A DNA stretch of 64,000 nucleotides from Salegentibacter mishustinae (GTDB taxonomy: Bacteria > Bacteroidota > Bacteroidia > Flavobacteriales > Flavobacteriaceae): NCBI RefSeq assembly GCF_002900095.1, contig NZ_LLKN01000002.1:1674001-1738000 (forward strand). The letters run 5' to 3'. Shown piece by piece: positions 1 through 8,178 of the stretch (within the stretch, counting starts at the first letter, position 1; each line of letters starts with the position of its first letter). A model generated the notes under the pieces. The model saw nothing but the letters and a program-made list of their open reading frames with translations, had not been told where the DNA came from and made no database searches. Made by a program: the position numbers and the translations under genes.

Positions 1-253
1 TTTCGGAAACCCTGAATTGCTAGTAATTCTATCTGGCGTGGTTATGCTTATTGCGGGTTTTGCCCTGCTTATAGGTTTCAAAACTCGCTGGACTGCCATA
101 ATTCTACTGGCAGTTTTAATTCCCATTACCCTTACTGTGCAGGTAGGACAAATTACAACGCTGGGGCCGCTTTTTAAAAATATTGCAATAGCCGGCGGAC
201 TCCTGTTTTTTATCCTCAACGATTTTAAAGATCAACAAACAACAAAAATATAA
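1..253 (+). CDS. DoxX-like membrane protein, C-terminal fragment
   Basis: The gene is cut by the window edge; an open frame runs from position 2 with no credible start, so the 5' part lies outside. The visible part has three hydrophobic segments joined by short polar turns, including GFKTRWTAI and LFKNIAIAGG, which resembles the last helices of the DoxX family of small four-helix membrane proteins. Some DoxX/DoxD proteins form part of thiosulfate:quinone oxidoreductase, but most are uncharacterised. It sits 30 bp before two DsrE-like genes and a SoxB-like gene on the same strand, which fits a sulfur-linked role, though that is inference from neighbours. The protein ends with a short polar tail. 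Confidence 0.6.
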   Translation, partial: FGNPELLVILSGVVMLIAGFALLIGFKTRWTAIILLAVLIPITLTVQVGQITTLGPLFKNIAIAGGLLFFILNDFKDQQTTKI

Positions 254-283
254 CCGGCTGTTTCAGCCATAAAATTTATAAAA

Positions 284-700
284 ATGAAAAATTCAATTTT
301 AATCTTTACAGCTTTTTTTATGCTGTTTTCAATAACTACAAATGCTCAAAACCACGATCCTGAAAAAAATAATTATGTGGTTTTAACCAAGAAAATTCCG
401 CAGTTACAGCCCATTTTAATTACTGCGGAAGAGCTACAAAAAGAGGATGGACATCATTTTGGTGATTTCCAGGTTATTGTTTGCGGCCAGACCGTAAAAG
501 GCTTAACCGATAAAGAACAAATGCAAAAGTTTATCCAACGAGCCAAAAAAGCCAATGTTGCCATTAAGGCCTGCGGATTTTCCCTCAAAAAATTTGGTGT
601 AGATCCTAAAGCGATTCCATCAGAAATGGAAGTTGTTGAGAATGGAATCCTATATGATTTTCAACTTCAGAAAAAGGGATATTTCAGTATAGAGCTTTAA
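284..700 (+). CDS. Exported DsrE-like protein (copy 1)
   Basis: This 138-residue protein has an N-terminal signal peptide (about residues 1-21, ending TNAQ, a typical flavobacterial cleavage site) followed by a compact alpha/beta domain resembling DsrE/DsrF-like sulfur-relay proteins. A Cys at residue 97 (IKACGFS) matches the usual DsrE active-cysteine position. A second Cys at residue 67 (VIVCGQT) lies at the end of a predicted beta strand. DsrE proteins carry persulfide sulfur on cysteine; here the protein would act in the periplasm. The next gene is a clear paralogue, and the SoxB-like gene follows, so the three probably form one operon. The family call is moderate; the substrate is unknown. 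Confidence 0.7.
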   Translation: MKNSILIFTAFFMLFSITTNAQNHDPEKNNYVVLTKKIPQLQPILITAEELQKEDGHHFGDFQVIVCGQTVKGLTDKEQMQKFIQRAKKANVAIKACGFSLKKFGVDPKAIPSEMEVVENGILYDFQLQKKGYFSIEL

Positions 701-732
701 AAAAAGTATTCTAAATCATATAAAATATCAAG

Positions 733-1152
733 ATGATGAAAAAAATAGGAATTCTAATCTTAGTCTTTATGCTGGGCGTTTCAGGTTTTGCTCAAACAAA
801 ATCAGGAATTGAGAAGAATAATTATGTAGTATCTACTTCCAAAATTCCACAGTTAGAACCAATAATTCTTACTGCTGAAGCATTAAAACAAGAAGATGGA
901 CACAAATTTGGTGATTTTCAGATAATCCTTTATGGACGAAATGTTAAGGAGCTTACAGATAAAGAGAAGATGAAAAACTACGTTGAAAAAGCTAAAGCTG
1001 CGGGCGTGGAGATAAAAGTTTGTAAACTCTCTATAAACTTTTTAAAAATTGACATAAAAGATTTACATCCCTACGTAAAGGTAGTAGACCACGCCTTTAC
1101 ACATCTTTTACAATTACAAAAGAATAAGAACTACTACAGTATAGAACTATAA
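733..1152 (+). CDS. Exported DsrE-like protein (copy 2, diverged paralogue)
   Basis: This 139-residue protein is a tandem paralogue of the preceding gene: both have a signal peptide (here ending GFAQ), a KNNYVV segment, KIPQL, QEDGH or KEDGH followed by FGDFQ, LTDKE, and the ending YSIEL or FSIEL. The canonical DsrE-like Cys97 is kept (IKVCKLS), but the extra Cys67 of copy 1 is replaced by Tyr (IILYGRN). The start could be either of two adjacent ATG codons. The gap to copy 1 is 32 bp and to the SoxB-like gene 10 bp, which suggests co-transcription. One inference is that the copies split roles, one with two thiols and one with a single thiol. Confidence 0.7.
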   Translation: MMKKIGILILVFMLGVSGFAQTKSGIEKNNYVVSTSKIPQLEPIILTAEALKQEDGHKFGDFQIILYGRNVKELTDKEKMKNYVEKAKAAGVEIKVCKLSINFLKIDIKDLHPYVKVVDHAFTHLLQLQKNKNYYSIEL

Positions 1153-1162
1153 AAGATAATCT

Positions 1163-2812
1163 ATGAAAATTAGTTTAAAGACAGCATTAATCCTGTTTTC
1201 AGGCATTGCTACCATTGGTTTATATACCTCTTGCAACAATGCAAATGGTAAAAACCCAGAGAAAAATAAAGATAAAACCACTAAAATCACCATTTTACAA
1301 ACTGCCGATATTCACGGGCAACTTGATTCTCACCCCGAATTATTTTGGGAAGATGAAGAAATAGTTTTTAAAGAACGTGGTGGCCTGGCGCATATTCAAA
1401 CCCTCTTTGAAGAAGAACGTGCCAAAAACCCAAATACGGTAATTTTGGATGGTGGCGATCTTATCCAGGGAAGTGGCTATGCCGCTCTTTCGGAAGGAAA
1501 AATTTTTCCTGAAATTATAAAGAATATGGATTACGATCTTCTAGTGCCGGGAAATTGGGAAGTAGTCTATGGCAAGAAAGTAATGATGAATGTTCTACAG
1601 GGTTTTGAAACTCCTGTAATTGTTCAGAATATGTTTCACCAGGAAGATAATAAAGAGCTTTTCCCTCCCTACTGGACCAAAGAAATTGAAGGTGTAAAAC
1701 TTGGGTTTATCGGGATAAACGATCCTGATGTTCCTGTAAGGCAAAACCCGATTTTTAGTGAAGGTATTGACTTTAGCGGATTAAACGAGGGCGTAGAAGA
1801 ACTTATTCTGAAAGTAAAAAAGGAAGAGAAAGTTGACGCGCTGTTTTTGGTAACCCATTTTGGGATTTTTAAGCAGGTAGAATTGGCTAACAATCCAATT
1901 GCTAAAGATGTAGATTATATCTTCGGAAACGATACTCACGAACGCGTACGGGAGCCTATTCAAGGGAAATATGCGAAAGTTACCGAACCCGGGGCTTTTG
2001 GCTCTTTTGTAGGTAAATTAAATCTTTATTTTAAAAATGGAAAGATTGTAGATGAGGAATATGAGCTGATAGAGGTTGATCCGAAAAAATACCCGGCCAA
2101 TCCTAAAATTGCTAAACTAGTCGATAATGCAAAGAGACCCTATGAAGAACATTTGGAGACCGTGATTGGTTATACCGAAACGCCACTTTACCGCTATTTA
2201 ACGGTTGAAAACCCCATGGATAATATGATCACCGATGCTGCCAGATGGAAAACCGGTGCCGATATTTCTATCTCTAATGGATTTCGTTTTGGAAATCCCA
2301 TAGTTCCCGAAAATGGAAAACCGGCGCCTATAACCCGGGCTAATTTATGGAATTTGCTCCCGGTGAATGAAAAAGTAAAAACCGGAAAGGCTACCGGAAA
2401 ACAGATAAAAGACTGGCTGGAAAGTGAGATGCACAATGCCTTCGCCCAAACTCCAACCGAGCGTTTTGGCGGCTGGATGGTTAGATTTTCTGGAATGGAA
2501 GTAGATTTTAATTCTCAGAATAAAAAAGGAGAACGAATAAAATCTGTTACGGTAAATGGCGAGAAAATCCAGGAGGATGAGTATTATACCATTTCTGCCT
2601 GTGTGCGGCCCGGAGACCCAATTGATAATCTTTGCCGAATGCCGAACGTTAAAAATGTTGAGGTACAAGACTATACTATTCACGAGGTAGTGGAAGAATA
2701 CCTACAAAAACATTCCCCGGTTTCACCGACCCTGGATGGGCGTTCTTATTGCGAATATTTAGGTGAAAAATCTTTTTCTACGGTTCCCGGAACCGATTAT
2801 GAATTCCACTAG
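1163..2812 (+). CDS. SoxB/UshA-type metallophosphoesterase lipoprotein
   Basis: This 549-residue protein starts with a hydrophobic signal and a probable lipobox Cys at residue 24 (YTSC), so it is likely anchored in an envelope membrane. Residues about 42-310 form a calcineurin-like phosphoesterase domain with QTADIHG (Asp49, His51), GGDLIQGSG, GNWE (130-133), LVTHFG and NDTHE. Residues about 330-520 match the 5'-nucleotidase C-terminal domain (SNGFRFG, NLLPVNEKV). The usual GNHE of 5'-nucleotidases is GNWE here, a change that resembles SoxB sulfate-thiol esterases as far as I recall them. With DoxX- and DsrE-like neighbours I favour a SoxB-like role in hydrolysing a protein-bound or small thiosulfonate; a plain nucleotidase remains possible. 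A bidirectional terminator follows. Confidence 0.75.
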   Translation: MKISLKTALILFSGIATIGLYTSCNNANGKNPEKNKDKTTKITILQTADIHGQLDSHPELFWEDEEIVFKERGGLAHIQTLFEEERAKNPNTVILDGGDLIQGSGYAALSEGKIFPEIIKNMDYDLLVPGNWEVVYGKKVMMNVLQGFETPVIVQNMFHQEDNKELFPPYWTKEIEGVKLGFIGINDPDVPVRQNPIFSEGIDFSGLNEGVEELILKVKKEEKVDALFLVTHFGIFKQVELANNPIAKDVDYIFGNDTHERVREPIQGKYAKVTEPGAFGSFVGKLNLYFKNGKIVDEEYELIEVDPKKYPANPKIAKLVDNAKRPYEEHLETVIGYTETPLYRYLTVENPMDNMITDAARWKTGADISISNGFRFGNPIVPENGKPAPITRANLWNLLPVNEKVKTGKATGKQIKDWLESEMHNAFAQTPTERFGGWMVRFSGMEVDFNSQNKKGERIKSVTVNGEKIQEDEYYTISACVRPGDPIDNLCRMPNVKNVEVQDYTIHEVVEEYLQKHSPVSPTLDGRSYCEYLGEKSFSTVPGTDYEFH

Positions 2813-2820
2813 ATAAAACA

Positions 2821-2858
2821 AACCTCACAAGTGAAGAAAATAGCTTGTGAGGTTTTTT
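2821..2858. terminator. Bidirectional hairpin terminator
   Basis: A perfect 11-bp stem (2821-2831 with 2844-2854, core AACCTCACAAG) encloses a 12-nt loop and is followed by a T run on the + strand. It lies between the convergent SoxB-like gene and the methyltransferase gene and can end transcripts from the + side; the shorter A run on its other side makes use by the - strand weaker. Confidence 0.8.
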
Positions 2859-2863
2859 ATAAA

Positions 2864-3475
2864 TCACGGCTTTGTAGCTACAAAACGAATTACCGCTGCT
2901 TTGCCATTATGGTATTTCCCTTCAGAAAGTTCTATTAATTTATCTTCAAATTCCTCGAATTTAAATCCGTTAAAACTGGTTTGTAATTCTTCTTTTGAAA
3001 ACAACATTTCAGCATTCTTAGGACCACCAGATTTTGGATTTTCTTTCTGAACATCTATCTGCGCTTTACTAAAAGCTTCAAAAATAATAGTTCCCCCAGG
3101 CTTTAATAGATTTCTAAATTCGGCAAAATAGCTGTGTTTATCCTCCGGTGAAAAATGAGCGAAAATTAAAGCTATAGCATCAAACTGTTCCGTTTTATAA
3201 TCCATATCGGGCAATTTCCCAACCTGGTAATCAATTTCTACACCTTCTGAATTTGCCAACTTAAGGGCTTTATCCCTGCCTTCTTTACTAATGTCAAAAG
3301 CAGAAACCCTCCAGCCTTTTTTAGCCGCGTAAACTGCATTTCGGCCTTCTCCTTCTGCCGGGAACAAAATTTCTCCAAGCTGTATTTCATCAAGTTTCTC
3401 TTTGAAATACTTATTCGGAGCTTTTCCGTAAACATAATCCGGCTCGGCGTAGCGTTCATCCCAAAACTCTTTCAT
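2864..3475 (-). CDS. TehB/thiopurine-type SAM-dependent methyltransferase
   Basis: This 203-residue protein is a class I SAM methyltransferase. The N-terminus MKEFWDERY, the SAM-binding loop AEGEGRNAVYAAKKG (about residues 40-54), the acidic second-strand end AFDIS and the LLKPGGTIIFEAF motif are shared with TehB-like and small-thiol methyltransferases. Members methylate soft nucleophiles such as tellurite, thiopurines or thiols; the substrate here is not known. It is the last gene of the leftward run that starts at the Crp/Fnr gene. It lies just downstream of a second methyltransferase (7-bp gap) and ends near a shared terminator. A thiol substrate would suit the sulfur setting, but that is inference. 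Confidence 0.8.
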   Translation of the reverse strand: MKEFWDERYAEPDYVYGKAPNKYFKEKLDEIQLGEILFPAEGEGRNAVYAAKKGWRVSAFDISKEGRDKALKLANSEGVEIDYQVGKLPDMDYKTEQFDAIALIFAHFSPEDKHSYFAEFRNLLKPGGTIIFEAFSKAQIDVQKENPKSGGPKNAEMLFSKEELQTSFNGFKFEEFEDKLIELSEGKYHNGKAAVIRFVATKP

Positions 3476-3482
3476 AAAATTT

Positions 3483-4097
3483 CTATTTTTTCCTGAAGCA
3501 ACAAAACGTAAAATTCTGAATAGCTCCCGTTGGGGTTGTCTGATCTATGTTTTTACTTTCCACAAGATTAAATTTGGCTTCAAGTAAATTTTCAAGATCT
3601 TCTTTATCATATTGCTTAACCGTACGGCCGCTACATTTTGTAGGTCCATTCTTTGAAAAAGTTGCAATAATTACAAAGCCACCAGGAATAACCGAATTTT
3701 CCAGTGTACGAACATAGTTTTCAATTTGCTGATCTTCAGTCAAAAAATGAAATGCTGCTCTATCGTGCCAAAGATGATATGTTTGGGTTGCTTCAAAGCT
3801 TGAAACATCAGCATTTATCCAGGTTATTTTTTCGGCTTCGGCACCCAATCGGGCTTCAGCTTTTTCCAAAGCTTCTTTAGAAATATCCAGAACCGAAATA
3901 TCGCGATAACCTTCTTTCATTAAAAAATCTACAAGATTAGAATCTCCCCCACCAATGTCTATAATCTTAGAGGTATAAGGCAATTCTAGTTGGTCAATAA
4001 AATTTAATGAAATCTCAGGTTTTTCCTGATACCAACTTGTTTCAGGATAAGATTTCTTTGCATATACTTCTTCCCAATGGGCTTTCATCTCTTTCAT
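3483..4097 (-). CDS. Class I SAM-dependent methyltransferase
   Basis: The protein begins MKEMKAHWEEVYAKK, has the SAM-binding motif IIDIGGGDSNLVDF, the acidic loop VLDISKEAL, an INADV segment and the NSVIPGGFVII strand. This is a standard Rossmann-like methyltransferase of about 204 residues. The frame is open a little further upstream, but only from a TTG inside the preceding gene; the ATG at 4097 lies 8 bp after that gene's stop and is preferred, with an ATG at 4088 as alternative. It differs clearly from the next methyltransferase gene, so this is not a recent duplication. The substrate cannot be told; it is probably co-transcribed with the MBL-fold gene before it. Confidence 0.75.
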   Translation of the reverse strand: MKEMKAHWEEVYAKKSYPETSWYQEKPEISLNFIDQLELPYTSKIIDIGGGDSNLVDFLMKEGYRDISVLDISKEALEKAEARLGAEAEKITWINADVSSFEATQTYHLWHDRAAFHFLTEDQQIENYVRTLENSVIPGGFVIIATFSKNGPTKCSGRTVKQYDKEDLENLLEAKFNLVESKNIDQTTPTGAIQNFTFCCFRKK

Positions 4098-4104
4098 AAT
4101 CAAA

Positions 4105-5145
4105 TTATTTTTCTTCAAAATTCCACCAATACTTTTGCGAAAATTGCTCTCCTATAATATAAGTTTCTCCAATTTTAGGAGCAACTACCCTTTGTTGCTG
4201 CAATTCTGCTTCTGCCATTAAGCGTTTAATAGGTTCGTTCCAGGGATGCACAGAGAGTACAAATTTTCCCCAGTGCACCGGAAATAAGATTTCGGCATTT
4301 AAGTCTTTAGCAGCCTGTACTGTTTCTTCAGGAAGCATATGTATTTGTGGCCAATATTTCCCATACTGTCCGCATTCTAAGAATACAAGGTCGAATTTCT
4401 TAAATTGCTTCCCTATTTTTTTAAACTCGGAACTATAACCAGAGTCACTCCCAATATATATCTTATAATCTTCCCACTCTAGAGCAAAAGAAGACCATAA
4501 ACTAGTATCTCTTTTAAATCCCCTACCCGAAAAATGTCGTGCAGGTAAGGCAGAGATTTTAAGGTCTTTATATATTTCTAAACTTTGATGCCAGTTTAAT
4601 TCCGTAATTATTTTAGCATTTATTCCCCAATGTTCCAAATGCGCACCTACGCCTAAAGAAGTAATTATTTTTGAAATTTTAGGCCTTAATTGTTTTAAAA
4701 ACTTATAGTCCAGGTGGTCGTAATGATCGTAGGTAAGAATTAGTAAATCTATATCTGGAAAGTCTTCTGCCTTATATAAATCTGTACCTGAAAAAGATTT
4801 TCCGAAAATCTTAAACGGGGACGCAAACCCGCTAAACACAGGATCTACTAAAATTTTATAGCCATTAAAACTTAATAAATAAGAGGAATGACCAAACCAA
4901 ATTACGGCGGGTTCGTTTGAAGTAAAATCCTTTAAATTGGCTTTTTTATGCGGAATTTTCTCTGAAGGGCGAACACTCTTTGGCCTCTTAAGCATTTGGT
5001 TTAAGATTTTGGCTATAGACGCATCTTCAGTTTGCAGGACGGTAGGTTCTATATTCTGAAACTTAGCATCTCGCGTATTTTCGGCCTCCTTTATCCGTTT
5101 TAATCTTTCACCTGAAGGTTCTTTTCCAAATCTTTTAAAGAGCAT
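4105..5145 (-). CDS. NAPE-PLD/UlaG-like metallo-beta-lactamase-fold hydrolase
   Basis: This 346-residue protein carries a metallo-beta-lactamase fold of the type seen in NAPE-PLD-like and UlaG-like hydrolases: VIWFGHSSYLLSFNG, LVDPVF, the metal-binding motif region (residues 139-144), LPARHFSGRG, GSDSGY, and FPVHWGKF near the end. The family motif HxHxDH reads YDHYDH here, so the first histidine ligand is Tyr139; the other metal ligands look intact. The protein has a basic, polar N-terminus without an obvious signal peptide, so it is probably cytoplasmic. It lies between cydB and two methyltransferases on the same strand. The substrate is unknown; a phosphodiester or lactone is plausible for the family. 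Confidence 0.75.
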   Translation of the reverse strand: MLFKRFGKEPSGERLKRIKEAENTRDAKFQNIEPTVLQTEDASIAKILNQMLKRPKSVRPSEKIPHKKANLKDFTSNEPAVIWFGHSSYLLSFNGYKILVDPVFSGFASPFKIFGKSFSGTDLYKAEDFPDIDLLILTYDHYDHLDYKFLKQLRPKISKIITSLGVGAHLEHWGINAKIITELNWHQSLEIYKDLKISALPARHFSGRGFKRDTSLWSSFALEWEDYKIYIGSDSGYSSEFKKIGKQFKKFDLVFLECGQYGKYWPQIHMLPEETVQAAKDLNAEILFPVHWGKFVLSVHPWNEPIKRLMAEAELQQQRVVAPKIGETYIIGEQFSQKYWWNFEEK

Positions 5146-5194
5146 TTTTTGAATTTATTCCATTTATAAAATTCAGTATTTTCCTATTTACAAC

Positions 5195-6232
5195 TTACTC
5201 ATATTTTTTCTCATTTTTCTCTAAAACCTTAATCATATTAAAAGAACGCATTAAATGAAAAAGCCCGGGTAAAATTATAAATCCACCAATAAGAAGCATG
5301 ATGGCCAAATTGCTAATCGTAGCCTCTGGAGCCAGGTTTGCCAACAAACTTACTTCTTCGGTTGCTGTAATAATTATATAAGGAAAATGAGCGTAAAGTG
5401 CTGCAAACAGGACTAAAATTACCTGGAAAACCGCTAAATATCTACTGGCTATTCGGTATTCCTTCTTAATGAATTTCCACAATGGAAATAATAAGATGCC
5501 AGAAAATGCTACACAAGCCAGTGAAACCGGATTATGTATAAAATCTTCGGCAAATTTTATATCGCTGAAATATCCAAAACTGATTAAAATAAATCCGAGC
5601 ACTACCAAAACGGTAGTGAAGAATGCCGAGTTTCTAGCGTAGTGCTTTCGGGCTTTACCTTCGGCTTCGCCAATTAGAAGCGTAGATGCTAAAAATGCAC
5701 AAAGAGCGGCGTAAAATAAACCAACCAACAGGCTAAAAATATTGAGCCAGTGTTGCATAAAGAGATCATAAAAGCCGTAGTTTTCATAATCTTCGGTAAT
5801 AATAATTTTACCGCCAATAAGCGCCCCAAAAGACATTCCCAAAAAAACTGGGGTAACAAAACTTCCAATTCTAAAAAGCCAGTTATACCAAAATTGAGAC
5901 TTATCTACCACCGCATCATAATGCCTAAAAACAAAAGCGACACCTCGCAGGGTAATACCCAGCAAGACTAAAGTTAAAGGAATATGTAAGTAAATTATAA
6001 TGATATTAAAGTAAGCAGGAAAAGCCACCCACAAAATTACAAGCATAATAATAAGCCAGATATGGTTTGCTTCCCAAATGGGACCCATTACCCTATAAAT
6101 TGTATCCCTGGTATGTTCCTTATTTTTTGCAGAAGAAAACAATTCTACAATTCCGGCGCCAAAATCGGCACCACCGAGTAACACATATAAAAGCAATGAA
6201 AACAGCAGAAAAAATAAAACTATATACAACAT
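5195..6232 (-). CDS. cydB: Cytochrome bd oxidase subunit II
   Basis: CydB is the second subunit of the cytochrome bd quinol oxidase, which reduces oxygen to water at the inner membrane with high oxygen affinity. The 345-residue protein starts with a membrane segment followed by the family signature GGADFGAGIVEL, then GPIWEANHIWLI, both diagnostic of CydB, and has about eight to nine membrane helices ending in FIILPGLFHLMRSF. The start codon lies 2 bp after the cydA stop, so the two are translationally linked. Cytochrome bd is less sensitive to sulfide than haem-copper oxidases, which is of interest next to sulfur genes. No CydX-like small gene is seen after it. Confidence 0.95.
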   Translation of the reverse strand: MLYIVLFFLLFSLLLYVLLGGADFGAGIVELFSSAKNKEHTRDTIYRVMGPIWEANHIWLIIMLVILWVAFPAYFNIIIIYLHIPLTLVLLGITLRGVAFVFRHYDAVVDKSQFWYNWLFRIGSFVTPVFLGMSFGALIGGKIIITEDYENYGFYDLFMQHWLNIFSLLVGLFYAALCAFLASTLLIGEAEGKARKHYARNSAFFTTVLVVLGFILISFGYFSDIKFAEDFIHNPVSLACVAFSGILLFPLWKFIKKEYRIASRYLAVFQVILVLFAALYAHFPYIIITATEEVSLLANLAPEATISNLAIMLLIGGFIILPGLFHLMRSFNMIKVLEKNEKKYE

Positions 6233-6234
6233 AA

Positions 6235-7635
6235 CTAATCTTTGCTTTTATTCTTCATATTAATAGGATTGTTTTTTCGTGCTCTTTCACGGTTATAAGA
6301 TTCCTGAGAGGAATTTTCGTTAGATCCGTCCTCGTTGGGTTCTTGATTAAGAGATTTTATCTGTCGGTTCATTAACCAGGTAACGGTTATTCCCAGCACC
6401 GTATATAAAAACAGGTAGAAAAAGAAACTATACTTCATTCCAGGCATAGGAGTTACGGCATCTTCGGTGCGCATTATCTGGTGAATTATCCAGGGTTGGC
6501 GTCCAACTTCAGTAACTACCCAACCTGCTTCTATAGCTACAAAACCAAGGGGTGCAACAACTATAAATAACAGCCAATAATACTTATTATTAAGCCATTT
6601 TTTCTTCTTTAAACTGATAAAATAAATAAGCCCGGCAAACATCAATAATGTTCCGATCCCTACCATAATTTGAAAGGCATAATGCACAATAGCAACCGGT
6701 GGAAGTTCATCATCTGGGAAATCATTTAATCCTTTTACTTCGGCATCAAAATCACCAAAAGCAAGAAAAGATAAAGCCTTGGGAATTTCAATTTTATTGG
6801 TTACCGTTCGGTTTTCTTCATCTACAATTCCTCCAATATAGAGCGGAGCGCCTTTTTCGGTCTCGTAATGCGCTTCCATAGCAGCCAATTTTACCGGTTG
6901 ACGTTCGGCTACATCTTTAGCCGAAAGATCACCGCTTATTGGCTGCAAAAATGCTGCAACTGCACCGAAAATGATTGCTATCTTAAAAGCTTTAGTATGT
7001 AATTCTACATTTCTTTTCCGGAAAATTTGAAAAGCGTGAATTCCTGCAACTCCAAAACTGGTAGCTACGAAGGCAGCTAAGGTCATATGCAAAGCTTGTG
7101 TAAACCAGGCAGGATTCAGTAAGGCTGCCACAGGATCTATATTGGTAAACTCGCCATTAATATAATCGAATCCAGAGGGAGCGTTCATCCAGCCATTTGC
7201 TGAAACTACCAGTATTCCTGAAGCTACTCCAGAAATACCTATGATAACCCCGGTAAACCAATGAAATTTTTCCGGGAGTTTTTTCCAGCCGTAGAGGTAA
7301 AATCCTAGCGCGATGGCTTCCACAAAAAATGCAGCACCTTCCAATGAGAAAGGCATTCCAATTATTGGTCCTGCATGTTTCATAAATTCGGGCCAAAGCA
7401 TTCCCAGTTCAAAAGAAAGAGCAGTACCTGAAACTGCACCGGTAACAAAAAAAATAGCCACTCCTTTTAGCCAGGCCATACTTAATCTTTTATAAACAGG
7501 ATTTCGTGTTTTTAACCATTTATGGTGCGCTACCACCATAAAAAAAGGCATTACCATACCAATACAGGCAAAAATAATGTGGAAGCCTAAAGTAAAGGCC
7601 ATTTGTAGGCGAGCATAATCTAAATTCTCCATCAA
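6235..7635 (-). CDS. cydA: Cytochrome bd oxidase subunit I
   Basis: CydA binds the three haems and quinol. The 466-residue protein has His19 (GFHIIFACIG), a helix with QALHMTL carrying a second haem ligand, the Met-bearing helix FQIMVGIGTLLMF, the Q-loop motif KLAAMEAHYE and the GRQPWIIHQ signature. The Q-loop is short, so this is the short-loop type, shorter than the E. coli subunit. The tail after the last helix is polar, rich in Asn, Glu and Ser. Two adjacent ATG codons can start it; the second is nearer typical family starts. It heads the cydAB pair and lies 53 bp after an isoprenylcysteine-methyltransferase-like gene on the same strand. Confidence 0.95.
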   Translation of the reverse strand: MMENLDYARLQMAFTLGFHIIFACIGMVMPFFMVVAHHKWLKTRNPVYKRLSMAWLKGVAIFFVTGAVSGTALSFELGMLWPEFMKHAGPIIGMPFSLEGAAFFVEAIALGFYLYGWKKLPEKFHWFTGVIIGISGVASGILVVSANGWMNAPSGFDYINGEFTNIDPVAALLNPAWFTQALHMTLAAFVATSFGVAGIHAFQIFRKRNVELHTKAFKIAIIFGAVAAFLQPISGDLSAKDVAERQPVKLAAMEAHYETEKGAPLYIGGIVDEENRTVTNKIEIPKALSFLAFGDFDAEVKGLNDFPDDELPPVAIVHYAFQIMVGIGTLLMFAGLIYFISLKKKKWLNNKYYWLLFIVVAPLGFVAIEAGWVVTEVGRQPWIIHQIMRTEDAVTPMPGMKYSFFFYLFLYTVLGITVTWLMNRQIKSLNQEPNEDGSNENSSQESYNRERARKNNPINMKNKSKD

Positions 7636-7688
7636 CTTCTAGTTTATTGATTTTAAATCCGTTAAATAGGGACTTTTCAATATAATTT

Positions 7689-8141
7689 TCAACGAATAAA
7701 TTTAGGGAAAAATCTACCGGTGTTCTGCCGGTAATCACGATAATTTGGATACTTTAAACATAATTGTTCTTCTTCGTAATTTGATTTATACCTAAAAAGT
7801 AAAACTAACAAGAGCACGATACCAAGCTTATAAAACGAATTAAAATACAAAGCCAGAAAAAAGAGGGCAAAGAGGATTCCTGAATAAATGGGATGCCTAA
7901 CATATTTATAAACTCCAGAAGTAATTAAAGTGGCGTTATTCTTCGGTTTAGGGAAAGGTGACAAATTGGTGTTTAGTTGCAAAAGCGCTGTAAATATAAA
8001 TAAGAATCCCAACCCACTTAAAACCAAAAAAACCGGCTGAAAAACGTCTAGCCGGTTAAATTTTAATGTATCAATTTCAATAATAAAAGCAATAAAAAGT
8101 ACAAGTTGTATCCCAACAAAAATGTAATTTTTATAATGCAT
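7689..8141 (-). CDS. Isoprenylcysteine carboxyl methyltransferase-like membrane protein
   Basis: This 150-residue protein has four to five hydrophobic segments and, in its second half, the family signature GVYKYVRHPIYSGILFALF followed by EEEQLCLKYPNYRDYRQNTGRF, which is characteristic of ICMT/PEMT-type membrane methyltransferases. Bacterial members are poorly characterised; the family is related to the NnrU/MddA group, of which MddA methylates methanethiol. It lies between the TauE/SafE exporter and cydAB, all on the minus strand with short gaps, so co-transcription is likely. A role in methylating a thiol or a quinone-like lipid would fit but is speculation. No signal peptide is expected. 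Confidence 0.8.
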   Translation of the reverse strand: MHYKNYIFVGIQLVLFIAFIIEIDTLKFNRLDVFQPVFLVLSGLGFLFIFTALLQLNTNLSPFPKPKNNATLITSGVYKYVRHPIYSGILFALFFLALYFNSFYKLGIVLLLVLLFRYKSNYEEEQLCLKYPNYRDYRQNTGRFFPKFIR

Positions 8142-8178
8142 TTATTTCAGTTTTAATCTATTCTAATAGTAATCTGTT

